A stretch of DNA of 64,000 bases from Nocardioides marinisabuli (GTDB lineage Bacteria; Actinomycetota; Actinomycetes; Propionibacteriales; Nocardioidaceae), in NCBI RefSeq assembly GCF_013466785.1, contig NZ_CP059163.1, positions 4,030,001 through 4,094,000 on the forward strand. Reading direction: 5' to 3'. The position numbers and the translations under genes were made by a program. Of this stretch, positions 9,435 to 17,921 are shown piece by piece; the first letter of the stretch is position 1; every line of letters starts with the position of its first letter. The notes beneath the pieces are model-generated. The model searched no databases. It had not been told where the DNA came from and saw only the letters and a list, made by a program, of their open reading frames with translations.

Positions 9435-10009
9435 AGGGTCTTCTCCGTCATCAGCTCACCCAGGCGGGTGGTCGGCGTGGTGTCCGTCGTGGCCGTCGAG
9501 GCCGTGGTGGCGTGGCGCCGAGGCGGGTGGCCGGGCGCGACGAACGCGGCCGCGGTGAACCCGATGGCGATGTTGAGCAGCAACGTGGTCGCCGTCGAGA
9601 CCGACGTCGTGGCCATCTCGGGGACGGCGGCGGCGAAGGTGAACTCGTAGCCACCGGCCACTGCCGCGGCTCCCAGCAGCGTGGACCACAGGGGCAGGCG
9701 CTCCAGGCTGGCCGCGGTGACCGCGACGCACAGGAGCACGACGAGCACCACGACGACGGCGCGGCCGGCCGTGGAGTCCGGCAGCGCCAGGGCGCGGACG
9801 GCGTAGCCGACGAAGGCGACGACGAAGCCGGCGACGAAGCCGCCCAGCCGTGCCAACGGCGTGCGATCAGGGACGAGCGCGACGACCGCGCCCAGCGCTG
9901 CGCCCAGCAGCGCAGCCGACTCGAGCTCGAGGCCGAAGGCCCCGCTCAGGACCACCACGAGTCCCGCGACGAGCGCCAAGGACGCTCCGGTCATAAATGT
10001 TGTGCGCAT
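9431..10009 (-). CDS. polytopic membrane protein, operon partner of the YhgE/Pip-like protein
   Basis: This is a 192-residue integral membrane protein with about five or six hydrophobic helices (residues about 7-160) and a short hydrophilic Thr-rich tail. I do not recognise a family. It is translationally coupled to the following secreted repeat gene (stop overlaps its GTG start). The two therefore very likely act together at the membrane, perhaps with this protein as the membrane base the secreted protein lacks. The ATG at 10009 has GGGAGGG about 10 bases upstream. An in-frame ATG at 9994 is the alternative. Confidence 0.65.
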   Translation of the reverse strand: MRTTFMTGASLALVAGLVVVLSGAFGLELESAALLGAALGAVVALVPDRTPLARLGGFVAGFVVAFVGYAVRALALPDSTAGRAVVVVLVVLLCVAVTAASLERLPLWSTLLGAAAVAGGYEFTFAAAVPEMATTSVSTATTLLLNIAIGFTAAAFVAPGHPPRRHATTASTATTDTTPTTRLGELMTEKTL

Positions 10010-10129
10010 GCGAGCGCCGCCCTCCCAGACGATGATGAGCCGGGGCAGCTCAAGCGCGGCCCGGCGTCCTCGGTCCCTCCCACAGTCACGAGAACCGGCA
10101 CAATGTACGACACGTCACAGTCGTTCACG

Positions 10130-10150
10130 CAACTTCCCAGTAACAAGTTG
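10130..10150. promoter_or_regulatory. candidate operator CAACTT-N9-AAGTTG
   Basis: A perfect 6-bp inverted repeat with a 9-base spacer sits in the 213-base divergent region between the membrane-protein operon (leftward from 10009) and the flippase (rightward from 10223). The region around it is the only AT-richer patch there. A repressor site is plausible but unproven. Confidence 0.3.
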
Positions 10151-10210
10151 TGATCTTGTGCACACCGACTCTCGACCGTCGGTCCGGGCCGATGGGGCGT
10201 ATGCACCCCG

Positions 10211-10216
10211 TAGGCT
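10211..10216 (+). promoter_or_regulatory. -10 box TAGGCT, leaderless promoter
   Basis: TAGGCT ends 6 bases before the GTG at 10223. There is no Shine-Dalgarno sequence in between, consistent with a leaderless transcript. Confidence 0.6.
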
Positions 10217-10222
10217 CGGCCA

Positions 10223-11473
10223 GTGCCGATCAGTGAGCTCTCCCGCCGCGTGAGCCCCGCGTCGACGCGTGCGCGTGCGTTGCTGCGCGGCAGCGCCGGC
10301 ATCGCGGTGGCCATGGGCGTGATGAACGTGGCCACCTACGCGTTCCAGATGATCTCGGCCCGCCTGCTCGGCCCGGCCGACTACGGCGTGCTCGCCCCGC
10401 TGATGGCGCTCCTGATGGTGGTCGCGGTACTCCAGCTGGGGCTGCAGGCCACCGGCGCCCGCCGCATCTCAGCCGACCCGGAGCACGTCGCCCAGATTGA
10501 GCGGGTCGTCCTGGGTGTTACGTACCGCGCGGCGCTCGGCCTCGGCGCGTTGATGCTGCTGCTCTCCCCCGTCGTCATGGTCATGCTCCGCCTCGACGAC
10601 ATCGTGCCAGCGCTGCTCCTCGCCGTCGCCGCCGTCCCGCTCACGGTGATGGGTGGCCAGGCCGGCATCCTGCAGGGCGAGCGCCGCTGGCTGCCCCTGG
10701 GAATGGTCTACCTCGGCATGGGCGTGCCGCGGGTCGTCGTCGGCACGCTGTGCCTGCTCGTCTCCCCCACCGAGACCGCCGCCATGCTGGGGGTGATGCT
10801 GGCGATGTTCGTGCCGGCCGTCATCGGCTACGTCGCGCTGCGCCGCCCGCGCGACGAGGCGGCCCACAGCGAGGTCCACGCGCCGCGGCCGGTCGCGGGC
10901 GAGGCGGTCACCGCCTCGCTGGCCCTGCTGGCCTTCTTCGTGCTCTCCAACGCCGACATCGTGGTCGCGCGCAACGTGCTCGACGACCACGACGCCGGCC
11001 TCTACGCCGCCGGGCTGATCCTCACCAAGGCGGTGCTGTTCCTGCCCCAGTTCGTCGTGGTGGTGGCCTTCCCGTCGATGTCGACGGTCGAGGAGCGCCG
11101 CCTCGCGCTGCTGCGCAGCCTCGCGCTGGTGGCCGTCCTCGGCGTCGTCGCCACGCTCGGCGCGTGGCTGCTCAGCGGCCTGGCCATGGTCTTCGTCGGC
11201 GGCCAGGAGTACGTCGACGTGCAGTCGCGCCTGTGGCTCTTCGCCGTCGTCGGCACCCTGCTGGCGATGCTCCAGCTGCTGGTCTACTCGGTGCTGGCCC
11301 GCCAGGGCACCCGCTCGGCGTACCTGGTCTGGCTGGCGGTGCTGGTGCTGGTGGCGCTCGCGGCCTCCACCAGCGCGCTGAGCTCGCTGGTGCTGGTGGT
11401 GATCGCGGTCGACGCGACCCTCTTCACCGCCCTGCTGGCGCTGAGCCTGCACCGCCTGCGCGACCCGGCCTGA
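10223..11473 (+). CDS. lipopolysaccharide/polysaccharide flippase (MOP superfamily)
   Basis: This is a 416-residue integral membrane protein with about 12 hydrophobic helices. The N-terminal signature SAGIAVAMGVMNVATYAFQMISARLLGPADYGVLAPLMAL is typical of Wzx-type polysaccharide flippases of the MOP superfamily. It probably moves lipid-linked sugars or teichoic/peptidoglycan-type precursors across the membrane. No glycosyltransferase genes adjoin it, so the substrate is open. The start GTG is set by a leaderless -10 box. The coding end (Asp-Pro-Ala-stop) lies inside the first unit of the 22-bp repeat, and only 3 bases separate it from the convergent polA stop. Confidence 0.85.
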   Translation: MPISELSRRVSPASTRARALLRGSAGIAVAMGVMNVATYAFQMISARLLGPADYGVLAPLMALLMVVAVLQLGLQATGARRISADPEHVAQIERVVLGVTYRAALGLGALMLLLSPVVMVMLRLDDIVPALLLAVAAVPLTVMGGQAGILQGERRWLPLGMVYLGMGVPRVVVGTLCLLVSPTETAAMLGVMLAMFVPAVIGYVALRRPRDEAAHSEVHAPRPVAGEAVTASLALLAFFVLSNADIVVARNVLDDHDAGLYAAGLILTKAVLFLPQFVVVVAFPSMSTVEERRLALLRSLALVAVLGVVATLGAWLLSGLAMVFVGGQEYVDVQSRLWLFAVVGTLLAMLQLLVYSVLARQGTRSAYLVWLAVLVLVALAASTSALSSLVLVVIAVDATLFTALLALSLHRLRDPA

Positions 11474-11520
11474 ATCTCACGCCGACCCGGCCCGAATCTC
11501 ACGCTGAGCCGGCCCGAACC
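11462..11520. repeat. 22-bp tandem repeat, about 2.7 copies
   Basis: Units start at 11462, 11484 and 11506, each beginning GACCCGGCC or GAGCCGGCC and carrying GAATCTCAC then GC. The array spans the last codons of the flippase and the C-terminal codons of polA. A related 22-bp unit beginning GACCCGGCG forms an array at 57266-57331. Confidence 0.8.
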
Positions 11521-14275
11521 GGCGGGGCCGGCCCGCCCGGCGCGCCCGGCACGGCTCATGCGCGGCCTCGTGCCAGCTGCGCCCGGTGCCCACCGAGACG
11601 TCGAGCGGCACGGTGAGGTCGGCGGCGGCGCCCATCTCCCGGCGCACGAGGGCCTCGAGCGCCTCCCGCTCGCCGGGGGCCACCTCGAGGACGAGCTCGT
11701 CGTGGACCTGCAGCAGCATCCGCGAGGCCAGCCCCGTCTCGTCGATGGCCCGCTGCACACGCAGCATCGCGATCTTGATCAGGTCGGCCGCCGAGCCCTG
11801 GATCGGGGCGTTGAGCGCCATCCGCTCCGCCATCTCGCGGCGCTGGCGGTTGTCGCTGGTCAGGTCGGGCAGGTAGCGGCGCCGGCCCTCGATGGTCTCG
11901 GTGTAACCGGTGCGCCGCGCCTCGTCGACGATCCCCCCGAGGTAGTCGCGGATGCCGCCGAAGGTCTCGAAGTACTCGTCCATGAGCCCGCGGGCCTCGG
12001 CCGGCTCGATGCCGAGCTGCTGGCCCAGGCCGAAGGCCGAGAGCCCGTAGGCCAGGCCGTAGTTCATCGCCTTGATCTTGGCGCGCTCCTCCGTGCCGAC
12101 CTCCTCGGCGGGGATGTCGAAGACCCGCGCCGCGGTGATCGAGTGGAAGTCGCGACCCGAGCGGAACGCCTCGATCAGCAGGGCGTCCTCGGAGAGGTGC
12201 GCCATGATCCGCATCTCGATCTGGCTGTAGTCGGCCGTCATCAGCGACTCGTGGCCCTCGCCGACGACGAAGGCCTCGCGGATGCGGCGCCCCTCCTCGG
12301 TGCGCACCGGGATGTTCTGCAGGTTCGGGTCGGTGCTGGAGAGCCGACCCGTGGCCGCGATGGTCTGGTTGAAGGTCGTGTGGATGCGCCCGTCTGAGGC
12401 GACGGTCTTGAGCAGCCCCTCGATGGTCTGGCGCAGCCGGATCACGTCGCGGTGGCGCAGCAGGTGCAGCAGGAACGGGTGCTCGGTCTTGACGTAGAGC
12501 GACTGCAGCGCGTCGGCGTCGGTGGTGTAGCCGGTCTTGGTGCGCTTGGTCTTGGGCATCGCCAGCTCGTCGAAGAGCACCACCTGCAGCTGCTTGGGCG
12601 AGCCGAGGTTGATCTCCTTGCCGATGACGGCGTACGCCGCCTCCGCGGCCGCGCGCACCTCGCCGGCGAAGTGCGACTCCAGCGACTCGAGGTGCTCGCT
12701 GTCCACGGCGATGCCGGTGGCCTCCATGCGGGCCAGCAGGTGCACCAGCGGCAGCTCGACCTTGGCCAGCAGCTCGGTGCCGCCGTGCTCGGCGACCGCG
12801 CCGTCGAGCGCCTCGGCGAGGTCGAGCACGGCGCGCGCGTGCAGCATCGCGGTGTGCGCGGCCGAGTCGCCGGCGCCCTCCAGACCGGAGTCGAGCCCGG
12901 CGTCGAGGGTGTCGAGGCTCAGCTGGCCGTCGTCGGCGCCGCCCTGCTTGAGCTCGCGCTTGAGGTAGCGCAGGACCAGGTCGGCGAGGTCGTAGGAGCG
13001 CTGGTCGGGGCGCACCAGGTAGGCCGCGAGCGCCGTGTCGGACTGCAGGCCCTCCAGCGCCCACCCGCGTGCGGCGAGCGCCAGCATCGGCCCCTTCGCG
13101 TCGTGCAGCACCTTGGGCCGCGCGGGGTCGGCGAGCCAGGCCGCGACGGCCGCGTCGTCGTCGGGCGTGACCTCCGCGGCATCGAACCAGGCCGCCGTGC
13201 CGTCGTCGGCTGCGAGGGCCAGTGAGTGCACCTCGCCGCTGCCGGCCCGCCAGGTGCCCTGCACCGTGACCCCGACCCGCTCGACGGCGTGCTCGGCCAG
13301 CCAGGCCGCCACCTCGCCCGGGGCCAGTCGCGCGCCCTCGAGCTCGAAGCCGTCGCCCTCGACGACCTCCTCGGAGCTGAGGGTCTCGAAGAGCCGGTCT
13401 CGCAGCACCCGGAACTCCAGGCCGTCGAAGAGCGTGTGCACCTCCTGGCGGTCCCACGGCCGCAGCGCCAGGTCGCCGGGACCCAGGTCGAGGTCGAGGT
13501 CGCGCACCAGCGCGTTGAGCCGCCGGTTGCGCAGCACGTCGCCGAGGTGCTCGCGCAGCGCCTCGCCCTTCTTGCCGGTGATCTTGTCGGCGTGGGTGAT
13601 GACGTTGTCGAGGCCGTCGTAGGTGTTGATCCACCGGGCCGCGAAGCCCTGGCCGACGCCCGGCACGCCGGGCAGGTTGTCGGAGGTCTCCCCCACGATC
13701 GCGGCCAGCTCGGGGTAGCGCTCGGGCGGCACGCCGTACTTGGTCTCGACCGCCTCGGGCGTCATCCGCGCCAGGTCGGAGACGCCGCGCATCGGGTAGA
13801 GCACCGTGGAGCGCTCGGTGACCAGCTGGAGGGAGTCGCGGTCGCCGGTGAGGATCAGCACCTCCATGTCGGGGTCCTGGGCCAGGGCCTGGGTGACGAG
13901 GGTGGCGATGATGTCGTCGGCCTCGTAGCCGTCCTTCTTCAGGAACGGGATGCGCAGCGCGTCGAGCACCTCCTCGATCAGCGGCAGCTGGCTGGAGAAC
14001 TCGCCGGGGGTCTTGGCCCGCTTGGCCTTGTACTCGGAGTACTCCGCCATCCGGAAGGTCTGGCGCGAGACGTCGAAGGCGACGCCCACGTGCGTGGGCT
14101 GCTCGTCGCGCAGCACGTTGATGAGCATCGAGGTGAAGCCGTACACCGCGTTGGTGTGCTGACCGGTCGAGGTCGAGAAGTTCTCCACCGGGAGCGCGAA
14201 GAAGGCCCGGTAGGCCAGGGAGTGGCCGTCCAGGAGGAGCAGCCGCGGGCGGGCGGGCGAGGTCGTCTCGGGCAC
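11477..14275 (-). CDS. polA: DNA polymerase I
   Basis: This is a 932-residue family A DNA polymerase for Okazaki-fragment processing and repair. An N-terminal 5'-nuclease domain (residues 1 to about 300, with LLLDGHSLAYRAFFA, GYEADDIIATL and LTGDRDSLQLV) is followed by a 3'-5' exonuclease-like domain that lacks the DxE motif and so is probably inactive, as in mycobacterial PolA. Polymerase motifs A (DYSQIEMRIMAH), B (KAMNYGLAYGLSAFGL) and C (QVHDELVLEV) are intact. The family normally ends shortly after GTGRSWHEAAH. Here about 30 extra residues (Arg/Pro-rich) follow, the last part read from a 22-bp repeat array. The start is GTG 14275, 6 bases after a TAGGGT -10 box. Confidence 0.97.
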   Translation of the reverse strand: MPETTSPARPRLLLLDGHSLAYRAFFALPVENFSTSTGQHTNAVYGFTSMLINVLRDEQPTHVGVAFDVSRQTFRMAEYSEYKAKRAKTPGEFSSQLPLIEEVLDALRIPFLKKDGYEADDIIATLVTQALAQDPDMEVLILTGDRDSLQLVTERSTVLYPMRGVSDLARMTPEAVETKYGVPPERYPELAAIVGETSDNLPGVPGVGQGFAARWINTYDGLDNVITHADKITGKKGEALREHLGDVLRNRRLNALVRDLDLDLGPGDLALRPWDRQEVHTLFDGLEFRVLRDRLFETLSSEEVVEGDGFELEGARLAPGEVAAWLAEHAVERVGVTVQGTWRAGSGEVHSLALAADDGTAAWFDAAEVTPDDDAAVAAWLADPARPKVLHDAKGPMLALAARGWALEGLQSDTALAAYLVRPDQRSYDLADLVLRYLKRELKQGGADDGQLSLDTLDAGLDSGLEGAGDSAAHTAMLHARAVLDLAEALDGAVAEHGGTELLAKVELPLVHLLARMEATGIAVDSEHLESLESHFAGEVRAAAEAAYAVIGKEINLGSPKQLQVVLFDELAMPKTKRTKTGYTTDADALQSLYVKTEHPFLLHLLRHRDVIRLRQTIEGLLKTVASDGRIHTTFNQTIAATGRLSSTDPNLQNIPVRTEEGRRIREAFVVGEGHESLMTADYSQIEMRIMAHLSEDALLIEAFRSGRDFHSITAARVFDIPAEEVGTEERAKIKAMNYGLAYGLSAFGLGQQLGIEPAEARGLMDEYFETFGGIRDYLGGIVDEARRTGYTETIEGRRRYLPDLTSDNRQRREMAERMALNAPIQGSAADLIKIAMLRVQRAIDETGLASRMLLQVHDELVLEVAPGEREALEALVRREMGAAADLTVPLDVSVGTGRSWHEAAHEPCRARRAGRPRRFGPAQREIRAGSA

Positions 14276-14281
14276 GGGGCG

Positions 14282-14287
14282 ACCCTA
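14282..14287 (-). promoter_or_regulatory. -10 box TAGGGT for polA, leaderless
   Basis: On the reverse strand TAGGGT is followed by six bases and the polA GTG start. It lies about 25 bp from the oppositely oriented -10 box of the thioesterase gene. Confidence 0.6.
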
Positions 14288-14312
14288 GCCGCTGCCGCCG
14301 ACGCCGCCTCGA

Positions 14313-14318
14313 TAGGTT
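14313..14318 (+). promoter_or_regulatory. -10 box TAGGTT for the thioesterase gene, leaderless
   Basis: TAGGTT ends 6 bases before the ATG at 14325. A GTG at 14319 follows it directly and would lie upstream of the expected transcription start, which argues for the ATG. Confidence 0.55.
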
Positions 14319-14324
14319 GTGGCC

Positions 14325-14777
14325 ATGAGCGAGACGGGTGCCGGCGCCGGTGCGCAGATGGACGTGGAGCAGTACGTCGCGATGATGCCCCAGGGCATGG
14401 GCGGGCTGAACGAGAAGATGGGCGTCGAGCTCGTCGAGGTCTCCACCGAGCGGGTCGTGGCGACGATGCCGGTCGAGGGCAACACCCAGCCCTACGGCCT
14501 GCTGCACGGCGGCGCCTCGGTGGTGCTGGCCGAGACGCTCGGCTCGATCGGCTCCGCGCTGCACGCCCACCCCGACCGGGTCGCGGTCGGTGTCGACATC
14601 AACGCCACCCACCACCGCTCGGCCACCAGCGGCACCGTCACCGGTGTCGCCACCCCGGCCCACCTCGGGCGCACCAGCGCCACGTGGGACGTCGTCATCA
14701 CCGACGAGCGCGGCAAGCGCGTGTGCACCTCGCGGATCACCTGCTCGCTGGTGCCGCGCGAGCGCGTCGGTCTCTAG
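14325..14777 (+). CDS. hotdog-fold acyl-CoA thioesterase (PaaI/YdiI-type)
   Basis: This is a 150-residue single-domain hotdog thioesterase that hydrolyses acyl- or aroyl-CoA esters. The diagnostic QPYGLLHGGASVVLAETLGSIGS, with the catalytic Glu/Asp in the long helix, and VGVDINATHHRSATSGTVTGVATP, on the beta strands, are both present. The family includes PaaI, MenI (DHNA-CoA thioesterase) and EntH; nothing nearby settles the substrate. It diverges from polA. Its stop lies in a CTAG that also forms the stop of one frame of the convergent acetyltransferase. Confidence 0.85.
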   Translation: MSETGAGAGAQMDVEQYVAMMPQGMGGLNEKMGVELVEVSTERVVATMPVEGNTQPYGLLHGGASVVLAETLGSIGSALHAHPDRVAVGVDINATHHRSATSGTVTGVATPAHLGRTSATWDVVITDERGKRVCTSRITCSLVPRERVGL

Positions 14778-15339
14778 CCGGCACCCTGCTGGCGGCGCAG
14801 GGAGCGCCGCGCGGCCAGCATCTGCCCGCGCGCCGAGCGGCTGCGGTCGCAGGCCGGCGCTGCGCCTCGACCTTGGCACGCATCGCCGGCGTCGCGGCCA
14901 CGCGCAGCACGGCCTGCGGACGCAGCGCCAGGCGGGCCATGAACCGGTTGGCGTCGCGCGAGCCCGCCGACGCGGCGGTCACCACATGGGGGATGCCCAG
15001 GTCCTCGGCCCAGGCGACAGCGGCCTCGACCAGGGTGCGGCCCACGCCGTGGCGGCGCAGGTGGGCCACGACCGTGGGCGTCCAGCACTGCACCACGGGC
15101 TCGAGGTTGGTCGGGCTCAGCGTGGCCACGCGCAGCAGCACCGCACCCGCGGGGCGGCCGTCGTGCTCGGCGACCAGCAGCCGCTGCTCGGGCGAGGCGG
15201 CGGCCTCCTTGATGACCCGCTCGAGGTCGGCGACCTGCTCCTCGCGGTCGCCACGCCGCAGGTGCTCGGCCCACAGCTCGGCCAGGAACAGCGCGTCCTG
15301 CTCGCTCGCAGAACGCAGGGTGATCGAGCTCCGACTCAT
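14737..15339 (-). CDS. GNAT-family N-acetyltransferase, possible frameshift near the C-terminus
   Basis: This is a GCN5-related acetyltransferase of about 170-200 residues. The acetyl-CoA binding segment RRHGVGRTLVEAAVAWAEDLGIPHVVTAASAGSRDANRFMARLALRP is clear; the substrate is unknown. ATG 15339 (MSRSSITLRSASEQDALFL) is chosen; the upstream extension is Gly/Arg-rich. In this frame the protein runs through a low-complexity Arg/Ala tail to 14737, 41 bases into the convergent thioesterase gene. A one-base shift around 14850-14870 would instead give the tail DRSRSARGQMLAARRSLRRQQGAG, ending at 14774 in a CTAG shared with the neighbour's stop. That reading looks more natural. Either a real frameshift or a sequence error is possible. 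Confidence 0.75.
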   Translation of the reverse strand: MSRSSITLRSASEQDALFLAELWAEHLRRGDREEQVADLERVIKEAAASPEQRLLVAEHDGRPAGAVLLRVATLSPTNLEPVVQCWTPTVVAHLRRHGVGRTLVEAAVAWAEDLGIPHVVTAASAGSRDANRFMARLALRPQAVLRVAATPAMRAKVEAQRRPATAAARRAGRCWPRGAPCAASRVPARDRRARAAPASR

Positions 15340-15493
15340 CCCGCACGCCCCTCCGGACCGCCGCACACCTGTGGCGCCCACGTGGGCGCCCCCGACCGGG
15401 CGAGACTACGCTCCTGCAGGCCGTGCTGTCGCATGGACGAGACCACTTTTAATCCCGCCCGGACGCCGGGCCGACGTCCGCCCGAGGATCGCG

Positions 15494-16273
15494 TTGAACC
15501 CGTTGCTGCTCCTGCCGCTCCCGCTGCTGGTCCCAGGAGTGGGCACGGCCGTCAACGTCGTCACAGTGCTGATCGGCTGCGTGCTCGGCGTGCTGCTGGG
15601 CCACCGGCTGCCCGAACGCACCCGTGAGCTGGTCACCGACGGGCTCGGTCTCGTCACGCTGCTGATCGCCGCGACGGCCGCGGTCGAGGTCCTCTCCCCC
15701 GCGCTGGCCGCCGAGGTGGGCGACAGCGCGCCCATGCTGATCGTGCTCGGCTCGGTCCTGCTGGGCGGGATCGCGGGGTCGCTGCTGCGCCTCGAGCAGC
15801 GCATCGAGGGGCTGGGCCGGTGGCTGCAGCGACGGATGGCCGGCGGCGCCGGCTCCGTGGACCGGCAGCGCTTCGTCGAGGGTTTCGTCATCGCCTCCCT
15901 GGTCTTCTGCACCGGGCCTCTGACGATCCTGGGCTCCCTCAACGACGGGCTCGGCAACGGCGCGGACCAGCTCTTCCTCAAGTCGGTGCTCGACGGCTTC
16001 GCCGCGATCGCGTTCGCTGCCTCCTTCGGCTGGGGGGTCGCGGCCTCGGTGCTCACCATCGTGGTCGTGCAGGGCGGGCTGACCCTGGCGGGGCTGGGGC
16101 TGGGCGACCTGCTCCCCGACGCCCACCTGGCAGCGGTCACCGCGGTGGGCGGCCTGGTGCTCGTCGGCGTGGCGCTGCGCCTGCTGCGCATCCGCGAGGT
16201 GGCGGTCTCGGACCTGCTGCCGGCCCTGCTGGTGGCTCCCCTGCTGGTGCAGGTGGCGGCGGCCGTCCGGTGA
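15494..16273 (+). CDS. DUF554 family membrane protein (YqgA-like)
   Basis: This is a polytopic membrane protein of about 259 residues with six or seven helices. The start region GTAVNVVTVLIGCVLGVLLGHRLPERTRELVTDGLGLVTLLIA, and the later FVIASLVFCTGPLTILGSLNDGL, are characteristic of DUF554/YqgA. This family is of unknown, possibly transport, function. No ATG fits. A TTG at 15494 has GAGG 6-7 bases upstream, and a GTG at 15539 is the alternative. A TACGCT -10-like box at 15405-15410 could drive it. Confidence 0.75.
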   Translation: MNPLLLLPLPLLVPGVGTAVNVVTVLIGCVLGVLLGHRLPERTRELVTDGLGLVTLLIAATAAVEVLSPALAAEVGDSAPMLIVLGSVLLGGIAGSLLRLEQRIEGLGRWLQRRMAGGAGSVDRQRFVEGFVIASLVFCTGPLTILGSLNDGLGNGADQLFLKSVLDGFAAIAFAASFGWGVAASVLTIVVVQGGLTLAGLGLGDLLPDAHLAAVTAVGGLVLVGVALRLLRIREVAVSDLLPALLVAPLLVQVAAAVR

Positions 16274-16424
16274 CGGTGTTCCCCCGATCACGTCACGATT
16301 CGGCAACGCTCCTCCGGTGTGCCACGACTCACACCCTGCTGGGTCTACCGTGACCGTGCTGCGCCCAACCTCCGGGGGTCGGGCACCGGTGAAGGCACTC
16401 ACACCTGAGGAAAGGGTTCACCAC

Positions 16425-17786
16425 GTGAATCGATCGACGACATCCCACTGGGTCAAGCTCATGGCCGGCACCGCCGCCCTCGGCCTGGTGCTGACCGCCT
16501 GCGGTTCGGAGGACTCCGACACGGAGGCCACCGAGACCGAGACCACCAGCGAGGCGAGCGACTCGGCGGCTCCTGCTGACGACGAGTTCACCAACGACGA
16601 GTGCGCCGACGGCTCCTCGAACGCTGACACCTTCAAGGCCGGCGGCATCCTGCCGCTGACCGGCAACCTCGCGTTCCTCGGCCCGCCCGAGGTCGCCGGC
16701 GTCGGGATGGCCGTCTCCGACATCAACGCCGCCGGTGGCGTCAACGGCGCGCCGGCCTGCCACCAGATCGAGGACTCCGGTGACACCACCGACCTGTCCA
16801 TCAGCACCGCCTCGGCGCGCAAGCTGATCCAGGACGAGGCCTCGGTCGTCATCGGCGCGGCCTCCTCCAGCGTCTCGCTGAACTTCGTGGACCGCCTCAC
16901 CGCCGCCAAGGTCACCCAGGTCTCCCCCGCGAACACCGCGGTCGACCTGAGCGGCTACAGCGACTTCTACTTCCGCACCGCCCCGCCGGACGGCATCCAG
17001 GGCAACGCCCTCGGTTCGCTGATCTCCTCCGACGGCTTCCAGAAGATCGCCTTCATCGTCTTCTCCGACACCTACGGCACGGGTCTGCGTGACGTGGTCC
17101 AGGAGACCGTCGAGGCCGGCGGTGGCGAGTGCACCTACGGCTGCAAGGGCGACGGCGACGAGTTCCCGGCCGGTCAGACGACCTTCTCCTCGGAGGTCTC
17201 CGCGGCCGTCAACTCCAACCCCGACGCGATCGTGATCCTCGCCTTCGACGAGACCAAGGCCATCGTGCCCGAGCTCGCCTCGACCGGTTGGGACATGTCG
17301 GCGACCTACTTCTCCGACGGCAACACCGCCGACTACTCGGAGGACTTCGAGGAGGGCACCCTCACCGGCGCCCAGGGCACCATCCCCGGTGCCGACGCGG
17401 CCCAGGACTTCAAGGACCGCCTGGTCGCCTGGAACGAGTTCGCCTTCGGTGACGGCCTGACCGACTTCGCGTACGCCGCCGAGTCCTACGACGCCACCAT
17501 CCTCGCGGCCCTCGCGGCCTACAAGGGCGGTGCGACCGACTCCGAGACCGTGCAGCAGAACTTCGCTGCCGTGTCGGGCGCCACCGACGGCGAGGAGTGC
17601 ACCTCCTACGCCGAGTGCACCGAGATGCTCGACGAGGGCAACGAGATCCGCTACGTCGGCCCCTCGGGCATCGGCCCGATCGACGAGGAGAACGACCCGT
17701 CCTCCGCGTTCGTCGGCATCTACACCTTCAACGACCAGAACAAGAACGAGCTGACCGCCACGGTCGAGGGCCAGAAGCAGTCCTGA
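16425..17786 (+). CDS. branched-chain amino acid ABC transporter substrate-binding lipoprotein
   Basis: This is a 453-residue LivK-like periplasmic-binding-type lipoprotein. A signal peptide with lipobox LTAC (Cys about residue 26) is followed by an acidic Thr/Glu linker. The type I binding fold follows (GGILPLTGNLAFLGPPEVAGVGMAVSDINAAGGVNG, then VVIGAASSSVSLNFV, FYFRTAPPDGIQGNAL and IVFSDTYGTGL). It should capture branched-chain amino acids or similar amides and hand them to the convergent livHMGF system. GTG 16425 follows GAGGAAAGG with about 10 bases of spacing; the upstream in-frame GTGs lack one. The cell attaches the lipid via Lgt, encoded at 32024-32914. A hairpin terminator follows. 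Confidence 0.92.
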   Translation: MNRSTTSHWVKLMAGTAALGLVLTACGSEDSDTEATETETTSEASDSAAPADDEFTNDECADGSSNADTFKAGGILPLTGNLAFLGPPEVAGVGMAVSDINAAGGVNGAPACHQIEDSGDTTDLSISTASARKLIQDEASVVIGAASSSVSLNFVDRLTAAKVTQVSPANTAVDLSGYSDFYFRTAPPDGIQGNALGSLISSDGFQKIAFIVFSDTYGTGLRDVVQETVEAGGGECTYGCKGDGDEFPAGQTTFSSEVSAAVNSNPDAIVILAFDETKAIVPELASTGWDMSATYFSDGNTADYSEDFEEGTLTGAQGTIPGADAAQDFKDRLVAWNEFAFGDGLTDFAYAAESYDATILAALAAYKGGATDSETVQQNFAAVSGATDGEECTSYAECTEMLDEGNEIRYVGPSGIGPIDEENDPSSAFVGIYTFNDQNKNELTATVEGQKQS

Positions 17787-17808
17787 CCCCCTGACGCTCG
17801 TACGACGA

Positions 17809-17838
17809 GGGCCCCGCACCGAACCTGGTGCGGGGCCC
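17809..17838 (+). terminator. hairpin terminator of the binding-protein gene
   Basis: GGGCCCCGCACC (17809-17820) pairs perfectly with 17827-17838 around GAACCT, followed by TTCGTCGT. It lies 22 bases after the stop. Confidence 0.8.
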
Positions 17839-17849
17839 TTCGTCGTCCC

Positions 17850-17904
17850 CAGCGGTGCTCCAGCAACCGTTCCTCACCCCTCCTCGGTTGCTGGCGCACC
17901 GCTG
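17850..17904. repeat. REP-like palindromic element, copy 1
   Basis: Twenty-base arms CAGCGGTGCTCCAGCAACCG (17850-17869) and CGGTTGCTGGCGCACCGCTG (17885-17904) are complementary except for one central mismatch, with a 15-base loop. A second copy with the same 20-15-20 geometry follows 17 bases later. It lies between two terminators and has no coding potential. Confidence 0.75.
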
Positions 17905-17921
17905 ACCCGGCGGCACGTACC

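Noticed and set aside
13226..15493. N-terminal 750 codons of a frame ending in the DUF554 gene
   Set aside because: Antisense to polA and the acetyltransferase and overlapping the thioesterase gene in another frame; only the part after about 15494 encodes the membrane protein.
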